A stretch of 64,000 bases of DNA, taken from Synaphobranchus kaupii (taxonomy: Eukaryota > Chordata > Actinopteri > Anguilliformes > Synaphobranchidae). A model generated the notes under the pieces. That model searched no databases. It saw only the letters and a list, made by a program, of their open reading frames with translations, and had not been told where the DNA came from. Position numbers and translations under genes: made by a program. Shown piece by piece: positions 12,078-24,469 of this stretch; the stretch's first letter is position 1, and each line of letters begins with the position of its first letter. The DNA is taken from contig CM056380.1 in assembly GCA_029718625.1 (NCBI GenBank), positions 113,508,818-113,572,817 of the forward strand, read 5' to 3'.

Positions 12078-14990
12078 AGTATGTTACATATGTATATGCA
12101 TGCATACAGATATATTGTAGTCAGCTATCTTCACAATGTAGCTGGATTCTTGTTTTGTTTTTTTCTGAGTGGAAAAAAAAATCCCTATGGAAAAGTATCT
12201 TAACACGATCATTTCCATAACATTTGGTCATGTAGGGTGACAATAGAGAAGAGACATTCCTTTTCATCATGCTGAAGTAGATTTTTCCATGTCAAAGCCA
12301 GACAATTGCAACAGAAATACTATTCATATTTAGTACATACTTTATTGGTATAGAATAGAATTAGTAAGAAACCTGGGTGTAACTGGGACAGATATGTAAA
12401 ATAGAAATGCACATTACTGCATACATTTTTTAATAGCAACAATGATAGAGACGCAGGCTACAACCCCAAAACATTTTAATATTAACAATGTACTGTCGGG
12501 TATGGGAGGATTAGGTAAAATGTGTATTTTCTGAATCCAGCAGTTCCAACACTCAATGCCCTTGTTAAAACGTTTGGATTAATACCAGTAAAAGAGAGAG
12601 AGACTAATAAGCCAGAAATTGCCAATATTATTTACCCTCCTCCAGCTGAACAGGAAGAAAAGGAAACACACAAGGAACCACCAGCACAAAAATAAAAGAG
12701 GAACAACTTATTCACCAGAGGAACAACTTATTCAACTCCAACTGAACTCAACTTCTTTCCATTGGCCCCCATAAATACCTTTCTCCACAGGGGGGGCATC
12801 TCGGATTGGGTTAAGGTGTGGAGGATGAGGGGTCACTTCTGACAAAAACTGTCTTATCTTTGATGTTTGTGGGGGTGAGTGAGTGAGCAAGAGACAGAGA
12901 GAGACAGAAGGAGAGGGGGGGGGGGGGGGGGGGGGAGAGCAAGAGATGGAGAAGCTGGGTAGTATACCTATATCTAAATATTATATATCCTACATTCCCT
13001 CTCTTGTAAGAATAGGTTTTGACCAAATAGGAATCACATTACACATTTGAACATTGAAGATGCAGTTACTTGCTAACAACAAAAACAACTCCAAATGGTT
13101 CACCAACCATCTTTAAAACAATTAGTCCATGCCCAGTTTAATAGTCCCGTTGTGGTCTGCTGTCCAGTAGATATATGGACACACTGACGTTGTCCCACCA
13201 TGATCAGGTGTGGTAGAACTCTACCAGTTCTGCACGGCATGTGACAGGAAGCTGGACGATCCACAGGTGGCAAAGTGCGGTCAAGACCTCTCTTCTGACG
13301 GGCGGGGAAGCGCCTCTTTCCCTGTTGGAATCCATTTTGGCTCCTTTAGCCTGGGTCCAGTTGGGTGGAATCCATTTTGGCTCCTTTAGCCTGGGTCCAG
13401 TTGGGTCGACTGCTGACGGCAGTTGCTTAGGCTAGCTTCCCGCAGCAGGGTGTGGGTCCGGTTGCACTTGTGTCTCTGAGGGTCCTTCAGGGAGTGGCAG
13501 GAGAAGACTGTGGGACTTGAGGGCTTAGGCGGCGGAGCGATACTTTACGTTACCTACGAATGTAGTGCCGGCACTGGTCGACTACAACAACAAAGAAGAG
13601 CAACAAGTTGCAATGGCCATGTTCGCTCCGCTGCCGTACTTCCACAGAGAATATAGGTCAGCACAAAGTAAAGGATTCAACGATAGTTTGACTTCAGAAA
13701 TTATGATATACAGTAAACACTCAAAATAACCCCGGATAGACTGCCGTCGTATTTTATTTGCTTTGGGTGCACTGTGGAGTGTTTAAGTGCGTTTGGTAGT
13801 GGATGCTACCGGTTACCTTAGAGTTGCGCTAGCATTAGCAATGTGTGTATGTCCAAAAGAAGGGACAGCGTGGAATTACCTGAAAATGGTTTCCATCAAT
13901 CAACTACATCATGGGTAAGTCGTAATTGAGACATTATATCCAAAATTCTGAACTATCCCTTTAATGTACAGGCATTATATCCTGAGACATAGGCTATTTT
14001 TCTCTTGTAATGATTTTATTTTTTAGCTAAACATCGTTTTCTCATCCTTGAGTAAAGTGCAACGATCAAGGCATAAAATACATTATCATGCTTTAAGCTA
14101 TGCATTTTGACAGATCACTGAGGACTTCCTTCACAAATGAACATCATGACCATCTATAGATGATACATAGGCTATACATAACAGAAACTGATTTAAACCT
14201 TTTGAGTTTTTTTATGTTCCTCTTGATTGGTAACTTGTTGCGCTAAGCACTAAATGAAAATTTCGCTGCGTGTCCACGAGAAAAGCAAATGGATGAAATA
14301 TTAAATCAATTTTTACTTAGTTCTACTCTATTCTATTTTACCACACTATTTTCAAATATTAATGATGGGCTAGTTCTGTTGCTATGATTCTGCTCAGTGG
14401 CACAGCTAGTTGGCCCATATATCTGTGAATAAGCACATGCTCATTGTGAAGAATTAAGTTTTGAACGGATACTGAAGATCAGTGACGTGGTTCAGAAAGT
14501 GAGAGGTTTGTGTGTATTGAAGCATTTTCCTGAAAACATCAGTAATAAACAGCGAGTGTTAATTACACTTGAAACGGACTTGTATTGATAGTTTACCATA
14601 AAAAATGCAGGATGAGTGTATTCAATCCACCCTTTGTAATGGTCTGAAATAGGCAATTATGAAATGTTCGAGGAGACAATACTTTAACGTGAAGCCTAAA
14701 TGCACACCTGAAATGTGCATATCATAAAATCTGACATTTTAACGATGCATTGCAGTATGGCATATGACAGTATGCAGTACAATTTCCGTTATCACGTTGT
14801 TGTATGTACACGTGATCCCGGCAAAATGATAGCCTATGTCACAATAAGCAAACTTTTAACCATTTAAAGAGTGGTCTCGCATTTCAGAAACAAATACAAT
14901 CTAATTACTGTAGCTTCTTGTTATGTAAAATGCTCATCACTAAAATAAAGTGAGGAAAACCAATAATTAAAAATGATCGCTCAGAAAATA
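12078..14990. other. Upstream non-coding sequence with simple repeats
   Basis: It contains a GAGA-rich stretch with a 21-G run (12915-12935), an 18-bp near-tandem repeat at about 12711-12738 and a perfect 40-bp tandem duplication at 13326-13405. A segment ending in AACTATCCCTTTAA at about 13970 resembles the end of a fish DNA element, but no partner end was found. No gene is recognised. Confidence 0.4.
13326..13405. repeat. Perfect 40-bp tandem duplication
   Basis: Two adjacent identical 40-bp copies (13326-13365 and 13366-13405), each starting TGGAATCCATTTTGG and ending CCAGTTGGG. The lack of any mismatch implies a recent duplication or an assembly slip. Confidence 0.9.
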
Positions 14991-15436
14991 GTTACAGGCT
15001 ACCTCTATGCTGTGTGGGAGGGTCTGGTCGTTGATAAGAAGGTTGGCAACGCGCCATGACGCATTGCAAGTCTACTTGCTCTCCCCTCTTTGGCGGAGCC
15101 TGCGAAAGGCTCATATCGGAAAATATTTCAGCAACACACTGCTGGGCGAGGGAGCGAGCTGCTTACAACTCCGTTTCTCGTACAGCAGCACAGCACAGCA
15201 GTGCCCAAGTCTCCGCTCGAACTCCAGGCAGCACTCTTTCGCGATACTGAACCGTCGGGAAGGAAAGAATGCGGAAGAATTGTCAGCACACCTTTTTGCC
15301 CACAGAACTGCAGATTTCTCTGATAGCATCAGTTATCTGATTGTTTCATACTGGTCGCGGGAACTCGTGCGTATATGGGAACTTTCGTGGCTTTTCGCCC
15401 CTTTTACTCATCAGAGGGTAGCGCTTCCTAATCTTC

Positions 15437-15574
15437 TATAAAAACCAAAACGAATGCGAGTGGTGGTACCATTTACGGTTGCTGGCGCTACTTCCACTAC
15501 TACTCGTACGACTACTACTACGTAACCTACTACTACTTCTGATTCCTGCCCTTATAATCTGTTACTTCGGAAAG
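15437..15574 (+). promoter_or_regulatory. Candidate promoter and non-coding first exon upstream of slc8a1
   Basis: A TATAAAAA motif lies at 15437-15444, at the 3' side of a GC- and CpG-richer block (about 15040-15380) in otherwise AT-rich sequence. About 130 bases downstream, CGGAAAG is followed by GTGAGA (GT at 15575-15576), a usable donor. An exon from about 15465 to 15574 spliced to 17068 would give a 1.5-kb first intron. NCX1 genes have several alternative non-coding first exons, so this may be one of several. There is no direct transcript evidence. Confidence 0.4.
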
Positions 15575-17067
15575 GTGAGATACTCGCTACTTTTAAATCA
15601 TTAATACATTTATTTCACAATTGTCCGTTTATTCAGTTGAATTCGACAAACCCATTCGCATGATGTTAATCAGCTACGTTTCGTATAACCACATTAATGA
15701 CCACATTAATGAATCTCCAATGGATACACTAAAGGTAGCCTATAATTAGGATGATTATTGTCTGCTTAGGCAGGCTGTGTGGACGACTGGAACCAGTGCA
15801 GAAAACGACTTGATGGGTCATGTTGAGAGAGCCGTCCCTAATTGACTCCGGTTTCTATCACTTTACCTTGCGAATGCTGCCGTGAAGCTCGTTTTTTGGT
15901 TGCACAATCAGACATGCACATATTGCACAAAACAATTTACGCTCCATAACGGACTTAAGTGCACGTGTTGCATGCTACTTGTTATATAATAGATTATTTT
16001 AGGGATTATTTGCAATTTAATTTAATTGGAAATCTGCATTAGCTTGGATACTTAAAAGCGTATCTGATGAAATGTACATCAGCCACGATGGATGTGTACT
16101 GCATTTAGGAAATAGTTTGCGTAGTATCCTGATATTTAACACGATTCCTGAAGTAAAGCAAAATCACCGAATGGTCCTGTCCCGTTGAAAATATTGTCGA
16201 ACTATATGACAGCAGGGAAAATATGAGCGCCCGGGATGGCTTGGTAGGCAATATTGGCAATGTAGTCATTTTCCTTTAAGTTTAGACACAGAGACACTTT
16301 GCTAATATCAGTACATTTATGTTTTGCGTAATTGGGTTATTGTGACCCAGATAATCTTGTTTCTAGAAGACATAATCGTAAGGAGTATATAAACCCGTGC
16401 TTTTGCTGTATCCAGGGGTATAATGTAGTACGGCTAGCGGTGAATGGGAGAGCCTTATTGGGGAAAGCGTATTTAGTTGAATACAGCAATGTTAGTTGAG
16501 TACAAATCATCTAACCTGTGTTTCTATTTGTTATTACTAACTGGAGTGTTGTCCATTGCACCAGTTGTGCAGCAGCCCTATAAACCTGTGTAAATGAAGT
16601 TGCTAAATTAAGTTTTGGGGGGATTTGTTTAATCCTTTGTGCATGTTATTTATTTATTTATTTTTGTATATTTGTGTTTATTTATGAGAATCTATACATG
16701 AATACCTTATTTCTCAAATAAATAATAAATAAATGAAATATAAATATATAAATATTCATATGATGTAATGAATTAATGAAACATTCTTGATTTTTATAAA
16801 TTATTTTATCATTAAACTCTGTGGGATGTAAGTGTATATGAATAGTCATCAATCCAGGTGAGAAGAGATTTATATTTTAGTGTTTTTTTTTTTTACTCAC
16901 CTTCTCTGTGATCCATTAGTACCATTTTCTAGCATTCTCTAAGCCTCAGTGCTGCTTTCTTACATTGATATGTTTTGAGTGATCAAATGAGCTCTAACTG
17001 AAAAATGTATTTTTAATGCCTTTAATTTACGTGTTTTCATCCCCTCCATCTTTTTTTTTTATTCCAG
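15575..17067 (+). other. Putative short intron between candidate exon 1 and exon 2
   Basis: AT-rich, with simple A/T-rich tracts at 16650-16800 (TTTA and AAAT motifs). No open frame or mobile-element end is recognisable. It is an intron only if the candidate first exon at 15465-15574 is real. Confidence 0.4.
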
Positions 17068-17106
17068 GCTTAGGAAGGCTGGGGAAATAGCATCCCTCTA
17101 AGCATC
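17041..17106 (+). other. slc8a1: Splice acceptor and 5' UTR of slc8a1 exon 2
   Basis: A pyrimidine tract (CCCCTCCATC followed by a run of T) leads to ATTCCAG, so the exon starts at 17068. The remaining 39 bases are 5' UTR and include a TAG at 17071-17073 in frame with the ATG, which rules out an upstream in-frame extension within this exon. A non-coding first exon is therefore expected upstream, as is usual for this gene family. Confidence 0.85.
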
Positions 17107-18929
17107 ATGCGACAATCGCAGATTCCGTCTTTCTTCTCCCTCAGCTTACAGCTTGGCATTGTGCTGGCGTTCTTGTTCCTCAAAGTTCAGCATGTAACAG
17201 CTGCAGGCCTGGACCAGAGTGTGGATAAAGATGGCTCCTCTATGGCAAACATCTCAAAATCATGCACTGGAACTTACACCTGCCTGTCAGGTGTAATCCT
17301 TCCAGCATGGGAGCCTCAAAATCCATCTTTTGGTGATAAAGTGGCGAGGGCGACGGTCTACTTTGTTGCCTTGGTCTACATGTTCCTGGGAGTTTCTATC
17401 GTCGCGGATCGCTTCATGGCGTCCATCGAGGTCATCACGTCGCAAGAGAAGGAGATAACCATCAAGAAGTCCAACGGCGAGACCACCACCACCACGGTTC
17501 GGATATGGAACGAGACCGTGTCTAACTTGACCCTGATGGCCCTCGGCTCCTCTGCCCCCGAGATCCTGCTGTCCGTCATCGAGGTTTGCGGCCACGGTTT
17601 CAACGCCGGGGAGCTCGGCCCGAGTACCATCGTGGGCAGTGCGGCCTTCAACATGTTCGTCATCATCGGCATCTGCGTCTACGTCGTCCCCGACGGAGAG
17701 CACCGAAAGGTCAAGCATCTGAGGGTGTTCTTCGTCACCGCCACTTGGAGCATATTTGCGTACATCTGGCTTTACTTGATCTTAGCGGTCATCTCCCCTG
17801 GGGTTGTCCAGGTCTGGGAGGGCCTGCTTACTTTGTTCTTCTTCCCAATCTGCGTGTTGTTCGCGTGGGTGGCCGACCGCAGGCTCCTGTTCTACAAGTA
17901 CGTGTACAAGCGCTACAGGGCCGGGAAGCAGCGAGGGATGATCATCGAAACTGAAGGCGACCGGCCGCTCCCCTCCAAAGTGGACATTGAGATGGACGGC
18001 AAGATGCTCAACTCCCACGCTGTGGACTTCTTAGATGGTACTCTGACCCTGGACCTGGATGACAAGGACCTGGACGAAGAGGAAACCAGGAGGGACATGG
18101 CCAAGATCCTGAAGGAACTGAAGCAGAAGCATCCAGATAAGGAGGTGGAACAGCTGATCGAGCTGGCTAACTACCAGGTCCTGAGCCAGCAACAGAAGAG
18201 CCGGGCCTTCTACCGCTGCCAGGCCACCCGGCTGATGACGGGGGCGGGGAATATCTTGAAGAAGCACGCCGCAGACCAGGCGAGGAAGGCCGTCAGCATG
18301 CACGAGGTGCGCCCCGAGATTGCGGAAAACGACCCGGTGTCCAAAGTGTTCTTCGACCCCGGCTCGTACCAGTGTCTGGAGAACTGCGGCACGGTGGCGG
18401 TGAACGTGGTCCGCCGCGGCGGCGACCTGACCCACACCGTCTCTGTGGAGTTCCGCACCGAAGACGGCACAGCCAATGCCGGGTCCGACTACGAGTTCAC
18501 GGAGGGCATGGTGGTCTTCAAGCCTGGCGAGACGCAGAAGGAGATCCGGGTGGGCATCATCGACGACGACATCTTCGAAGAGGACGAGAACTTCCTCATC
18601 CACCTCAGCAACGTGAAGGTGCTCACCGAGAACCGAGAGGAGGAGAACCCAGAGGCCAATCACGTCGAGACCGTGGCCTGCTTGGGCCTACCCTCCACCG
18701 CCACTGTCACCATCTTTGATGACGACCACGCCGGCATCTTCACCTTCGAGGAGCCGGTGACACACGTGAGCGAGAGTGTTGGCATTATGGAAGTGAAGGT
18801 TCTGCGGACGTCCGGAGCCCGCGGGGTGGTTGTTCTCCCATACAAGACGATTGAAGGTTCAGCTCGTGGAGGAGGAGAGGACTTTGAAGATATCCATGGA
18901 CTGCTGGAGTTCCAGAACGACGAGATATT
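17107..18929 (+). CDS. slc8a1: Sodium/calcium exchanger 1 (NCX1), large coding exon, 5' part of the protein
   Basis: Plasma-membrane antiporter that exchanges three Na+ for one Ca2+, central to Ca2+ extrusion in heart and other excitable cells. The exon encodes 607 complete codons plus two bases. Residues 1-33 look like a cleaved signal peptide, and N48-I-S is a possible glycosylation site. Transmembrane segments begin at about residue 80. The alpha-1 repeat has GSSAPE at 147-152 and GSAAFNMF at 177-184. The cytoplasmic loop starts with a basic XIP autoinhibitory segment (RRLLFYKYVYKRYRAGKQRG, 258-277), which matches the mammalian NCX1 segment as I remember it. The Ca2+-binding Calx-beta domain CBD1 spans about 405-540, with acidic clusters DDDIFEEDE and DDDH. 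CBD2 starts at about 541 and is cut by the exon end at NDEI, as in other vertebrates. The ATG is supported by an in-frame TAG at 17071-17073 and a purine at -3. The C-terminal transmembrane half lies outside the window. NCX2 and NCX3 fit less well; the a/b fish paralogue is undecided. Confidence 0.97.
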
Positions 18930-18936
18930 GTAAGTA
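18928..18936 (+). other. slc8a1: Splice donor of slc8a1 exon 2
   Basis: GAGATATT is followed by GTAAGTACC, a consensus donor with GT at 18930-18931. The open frame continues only one codon past this point to an intronic TAA, so the apparent stop is not the protein end. Two bases (TT) of a split codon are left. That phase agrees with known NCX genes, where the next codon is completed by the alternatively used exon encoding the rest of CBD2. Confidence 0.92.
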
Positions 18937-21900
18937 CCCTTCTTTAAACTTACCATTTTGTTTCATCATTTCTCTAAGCCATGCAATGAAATCCCTTGGA
19001 CTGACAGCGCATTGTAAGCTTCGCAGTTAAAGCTAGCCAGCCTATAAGTCCTCCCCAAACCTGAACAAGTGAAAAAATCTGGTATTGAAATTCTCTCTCA
19101 CAAAACATTCATACTGTTGAGAGGTTTGTGTATGCCCAGCCTTTCAGCGTGCTGTCAGTCATCATGTAGTTCTAAAATGCATGTATTTGATGTTTTTGAA
19201 CGCCCTTTTACATGAGATTGCCATGATGCAGTGGACAGGCACTCGAGTGTCATGGGTCGGGTCGTCATCAAGTTGCTCTGTCTCTCCACTCTTCTCTCTG
19301 CTGCCTGTCTCAGTCTTTATTTTGCTTTTTCTTTGGGCTTTGCTTTTAGATGTAACATTGCAGGTTTGTGTCTTCATGGGGAAAAAAAACGAAACAAAAG
19401 TCGAGCTTCATTTCACGTCATAATCTCTGCTTATTGAACATGTCCCTTGATTAATGAGCAGACAGCTGGCCACTGTGAAAATTTTAATAGGCTTAAACTG
19501 ATTTGCCAGATGCGTGTCTCTCGTGGTTACGGTTCAGCGCTGAAACAGCGACGGGATCACGTAGACCCCGTTTGATAGGCTACCCCATGAAGTGTTTTGC
19601 TAATGAAAACACGGGAAATGTCTCTTCATATGATTAATGACATCATTGCAGTAAGGCATTGCGAATTGTGCAGGTGCAGGTGCAGGTCTTGCATTTATGT
19701 ATTTTTTGAGCACATCAAAGTGTAGATATTTCCTTGGATGAAATGGGTTTAATTAATGAAGTGTGCAGGGATTTGTGCGCTGGAATATACAGTCGCAGAA
19801 TCCCGACAGGCTGTCTTAACATTATTTATCTGTTGGACCCCTCTCTTGTTCCACTGTTAATTTTGACTACTGTGCAAATATTTAATGAATTCATTAAATA
19901 TTAGTGTAAATGAAATGCTGTAAATGGGATGGGGTGTATGCTTGTGGCTCTGTGTGTGGCTGAGTTTCAGTTGTGCAGCTGTTACTGCGGTGAGATAGCG
20001 GGGCAGGAGAATCTGGCGGTTCGCATGGACGAGGCCCCCTTGTGCTTGCTTAGCCCCTATCACAAGATTTTAAATTCAAAAAGATGGGTCAAACGAAGGG
20101 GCTAAAAGGCCCTGCCTTCCATCAGATTTGAGTTCACGCCTTCCAGAGCTTATTGCACATTTTCCATACTGCAACGCTCTTGCTGCAGTTACGTAGAATT
20201 TAATAACGCTCGTCTAGATGACATGATTGAGTAGCACTGCAGGAGCAGAGCCTGGTTTTAATGCGTCCGTTCTCCGCGCATCTTGGGAGCAGAGCAGACG
20301 GGCAGCTCCACGTGTGTTTCCCTCTGACTGAATGGAAGAAGGAAAACAGATCATGGCTTTTACAGTGGTGGATTACCACAGAGTTCAGCTCATAGAAGGC
20401 TTTTTTTTAATACCAGTCAAATGCTACTTAACGCCAGCATGATCTGACCAACATAATCTGGACTCGATTTGGAATTCTTTCCATAATATAAAGCTGATCC
20501 ATCAAAACCTGTTTAAAAAAATCTGTAAATCACATGTGTAAAAAACCCACCAAAAAAACCCTGCTTTTTGCAGTTGTGACTTAAAATAAGCTCTCTTCTG
20601 CACAACGTATGTTTACTGTAATTAATGACTCCAAATAAGAAACTCTGTGATTTTCTATGTATTTTATGTAACTGCGGGCAATATAATGGTGTCTACAGTC
20701 AGGAAAAAGGAGATGTTGATTACAGTGGTGGGAGACGTTGGCTTCCTTGTTCAACTTTAGATGGAAAGCAGGCGAACGGTACGAAGGCTTGAATTGGTAA
20801 CATAGGGAAAAAAGAAAATTAAAGAAAACTGAAAAAGGCCCTTGAAAAGTACAAGCAAGTAGATTACATTTTACTCTCGAAAATAAATTAGAAAGTGGAT
20901 GCTATAAATCACAATGCCTACGGCTACATGTGCCCTAATTTAACCGTGAGTTAACTTTGTCAGAGGGATGTGGAAAGTTATATTACTCTTCTGAAAAGAG
21001 CAGGCAGTTTTTTTTTTTTATTTTTTTTTTTTTTTTTAATCTGAACTGTGGATTCCTCCCATGAATTGTGTGTGAATTTAAGAGCAGCTGCCTTTTTGAA
21101 GGATTCTGTCACAGAGTGGTTCTGATGGCTTTAACAGGAAAGCCAGTAGAATTGAAAGCTTACTGATTTCTGAGTGCCTACCTCCTAGCTCCACCTCCAG
21201 TCCAGCAAAATCCATAATCTACATATGGATTAGCCAGACAACGGATTGGGTGGGCGGCTGCATTTTAAAATGGGACTTCTCAGCTTGTTCTGATTTTGAC
21301 AAATTAAGATTAAGTTTAGGGTGACCTAAAATGTCTGAAGCCTTGTGTCCATAATTTCAAAGCACGGGCTACAAAAACTGCAACCGAAGATACCTGGAAA
21401 TAGACAACATACTGGAGGTGTTACATGGTTCATATGCATGCAGAGACAATGCTGAACTGCAGAAAGCTCCGTGTTCACACATACCTTAAATAGCAAAGTG
21501 GCATCATATTTAATTAATACCGCATGTCAGAAGTGGCTGCTTTATTTTTCATACCCGAGCACTCTTCTTAATCCTTAATAATCTATTCTGGCTAAATCCA
21601 ACATTTAAATAACTGTGGGCCGTACAAAATTAAATAAATAATGAAATCACTTTATTAATTCCCTGACTGGATCATGTAAACTGTGGCGCATGACCTCTTC
21701 AAGATTTGCTAATTGTGCTCTTATAGGCTCATGTTTATGGTAATGCCAGTGTTTTTGTTCCTGTTAGAGGCTGAATGCCTGAAACGAAGGGATGGTGAGG
21801 AGCCTGTTAGTCAGTTATTCAGTTCTGACAGAGAAAATCTGATAAGCATACATCTTTTCTGCAGGGTTAGACAACCTCTGGAGCCAAAATTAAAAAAAAA

Positions 21901-22917
21901 ATTTTTTTTTTAAAAACTCAGAGGTTTCAGATTGGCCTCAATTCTTTGACTGCATTGACTCACTGCAATTTTCCTTTAGCAATGATAGAATGTGTTGCTA
22001 ATAATGGTCGATGTTGTAGTGTAACAAGCCCATAATCTGGTTTTGCAAGGATGTCTGTGACTGTTACAAGCATGTTTGTCTTATTTTCCTCCTCTAGGAA
22101 CCTCCCTGGAGTTGGGAAATACCCCCATTCATTCCTCTCTACCCCCCATTCTAATCCTTTTCCTGTTTTGTAACTGGAGTTATGGTGACATTTGCAGCGA
22201 TGTAACTTTTTTTTCCCCCCTTCCATCCTATTGGCTGTAACTGTAGCAACAGGTGGGAAACATCGCTGCCAAGAGCGCTGCTATTACCGTGCGTTGTGTA
22301 ACCGGAGAATGCGTGCCCTTCGCTTCCTTAGAAACGGTTGTTTGGCGAGCACTCCCAATCCAACGGAGGTTGGATCCTGTCGCTCTGTCTGTTGCCCTTG
22401 GACGGGCACGTGGGCTCCGGGGGCCTGTATTTCCACACACAGCACTTCAGAGCCGGAGGGCTGATCTTGGATCACTTTTTGCCTTATCGCTCATTATGGA
22501 TGAGGTTAGGGTGTGGTCGACAGAAACCTGATCCTAGATCAGTGCTCCCACACTGCGGTGCTTCATGAATAGAGGGCAAGGTTCTGCAGATTGCGGGGGG
22601 GGGGCTCACCTAAAGTATATTCTTGGAGCGCGGCCAGTAATTAGGACTCTGCACCACATGTATGTTAGTGGTTATTGAAGAACTGCCTGCCCTCAACCAG
22701 CCGGTTGTACCCACTGTGAAAATTTCAGGGGGCAAGTGTCGATCCATCTCAGTGCAGGACCCAGATTTCAATGGACAGATTGCAAAACTATAGTCTCTCT
22801 GGAGGCATTATCAGTGTTGCTTTGTGACTTTGCAGGCATGGTTATCGGTTATAGTTTTACATAATTCTTTTACCTGCACAAGTTATAATTTTACATATTC
22901 ACCGTAAGTATTCTTTG
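18930..22917 (+). other. Start of the long slc8a1 intron
   Basis: AT-rich intronic sequence with T-rich tracts at 21007-21039. A GC-richer patch at 22190-22430 has short overlapping frames only. I looked for the short mutually exclusive and cassette exons that complete CBD2 in NCX genes and saw none. Confidence 0.6.
22460..22578 (-). repeat. Fish dispersed repeat fragment (CTGATCCTAGATCAG type)
   Basis: Read on the minus strand it runs from a GGGC...TTCATGAAGC start to GATCTAGGATCAGG. The same order occurs on the plus strand at 61190-61270, so the two are inverted copies of one family. The motif is common in teleost non-coding DNA; I do not assign a family name. Confidence 0.5.
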
Positions 22918-23012
22918 CTCAAGGCTACAACAGCAGTGGCCCGTGTGGGATTTGAGGTCCGCAAGCTCTGAGATGCAACCTCAGCTCCATAACCACTATG
23001 CTACGCTGCTGC
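22918..23012. repeat. Tail of a common teleost dispersed repeat
   Basis: The stretch from CTCAAGGCTACAACAGCAGT to CCACTATGCTACGCTGCTGCC matches the tail seen at 58715-58790. It belongs to the same repeat type as the CATTTAGCAGACGC copies elsewhere in this window. Confidence 0.5.
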
Positions 23013-23984
23013 CGGGTGCTTCCCCGCGGCACGTGGTCAAGACTTGCGGGGTGGGCCTGTGTGGGCTTAAATTAGTTTCTCCACGTTTTCATCTAGTTCG
23101 CGCGCCTCGTGGCTGCGGTGTTTGCTCAATACCGTCGGACTGTGGAAGGTTCTGGATTAAATAAAATAATACAAAGCCGCCAGCCACTATCAGAAAATGA
23201 AAAGAGATGGGCAGGGGGGGGGTAATGGGCCTTTGAAACGCTTGTAAGGCCTTCATGCTTGAGAAACCAGAGAAGCCATCATCCTGGGACTTCAAACCCC
23301 GACAGACCCTTTCTGGCCTTTTCTGATTTAAAGCATTTTTTTTTTTGACAAGATATTATTTGCATTGCCCCCAGAATACTCTACAGCATTTATGTTATTA
23401 GTTATGTGGCTCATATCACAGATGTGCGCAGATTGCATAAACGCAGTGAAATGGGATAAAATCATCTTTCCGGTTCGAAAATGTAATGGATGAAAATGAT
23501 AACGTGGAAAAAACTCATGATGTGAGACATTGGTTCTTAATGAGGCAGTCATTCGATTTATACTGTGCATATGGCCATAGGGAACTGTTTTATAGCAGAC
23601 ATGGTACGTGCAACAGACACCAAATATGGCTCACCATGTCTAAAACATTGTCTTTGTTTATTTGGCGTTTTTACTACATGCAGCTTTTTCTATTTTTTGC
23701 TGTGATTTCCCTTGTTTTTCCATGTGGATTTGAGGTGAAGCAGGTCAAGCCTTTCAGAAAGAGTTGTATAAAATGAAAAATTAAACATGAACATCCTGCT
23801 TCAAGCAAAAAAAAAGAGACCAGAGAAAAAAGTGATCACTCAGCACCACACAGCACTGCACAGTGAAGCCTGGAGCTATATAGGGCACTATAAACTGGAG
23901 GGATGGAGGGAACGAGAAAATGGGACACAGGAGGAGAAGTGTAGTAAAGGAGAGGTGTGAATGCAGAAACAAAACGCTAACTAC

Positions 23985-24380
23985 ATTTCATTGGGTGAGG
24001 CCTGGACAGGACGTTTCATTTGGTGAGGTCTGGACAGACGTTTGATGGGGTGAGGTCTGGACAGACGTTTGAACGGGTGTGTCTGGACAGACGTTTCATT
24101 GGGCGAGGTCTGGATAGGCGTTTGATTGGGTGAGGTCTGGATTGACGTTTGATTGGGTGAGGTCTGGATAGACGTTTCATTGGGTGAGGTCTGGATTGAC
24201 GTTTTGATTGGATGAGGTCTGGATAGACGTTTCATTGGGTGAGGTCTGGATAGATGTTTCATTGGGTGGGTCCTGGACAGACGTTTCATTGGGCGAGGTC
24301 TGGATAGGCGTTTGATTGGGTGAGGTCTGGATTGACGTTTGATTGGGTGAGGTCTGGATAGACGTTTCATTGGGTGAGGG
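23985..24380. repeat. 27-bp minisatellite, about 15 units
   Basis: Tandem units of 27 bp (consensus GACGTTTCATTGGGTGAGGT then CTGGATA) with point variants. Because 27 is divisible by three, the minus strand carries a 135-codon open frame of nine-residue repeats, which is a by-product and not a gene. A seven-unit block recurs: the GGGCGAGGTCTGGATAGGCG variant appears at 24101 and again at 24291, 190 bases apart (seven units plus one inserted T). Confidence 0.9.
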
Positions 24381-24469
24381 GAAATCAAACTTCCTGTGGT
24401 GCTTTTATTTTGGGCTGACTGGACTGGGAGAAGTTTAGAGTTTTAATTATTTTTTTAAAGGTTTATCTA

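Noticed and set aside
15007..15441. 144-codon plus-strand open frame upstream of exon 2
   Set aside because: No recognisable domain and several overlapping frames of similar length in the same GC-richer block; better explained as promoter-proximal sequence.
18031..18663. 210-codon minus-strand open frame (and several shorter ones) opposite slc8a1 exon 2
   Set aside because: Shadow of GC-rich coding sequence in the opposite strand; no resemblance to a known protein, and the plus frame is clearly the exchanger.
23981..24388. 135-codon repetitive open frame on the minus strand
   Set aside because: Direct product of the 27-bp minisatellite whose period is a multiple of three.
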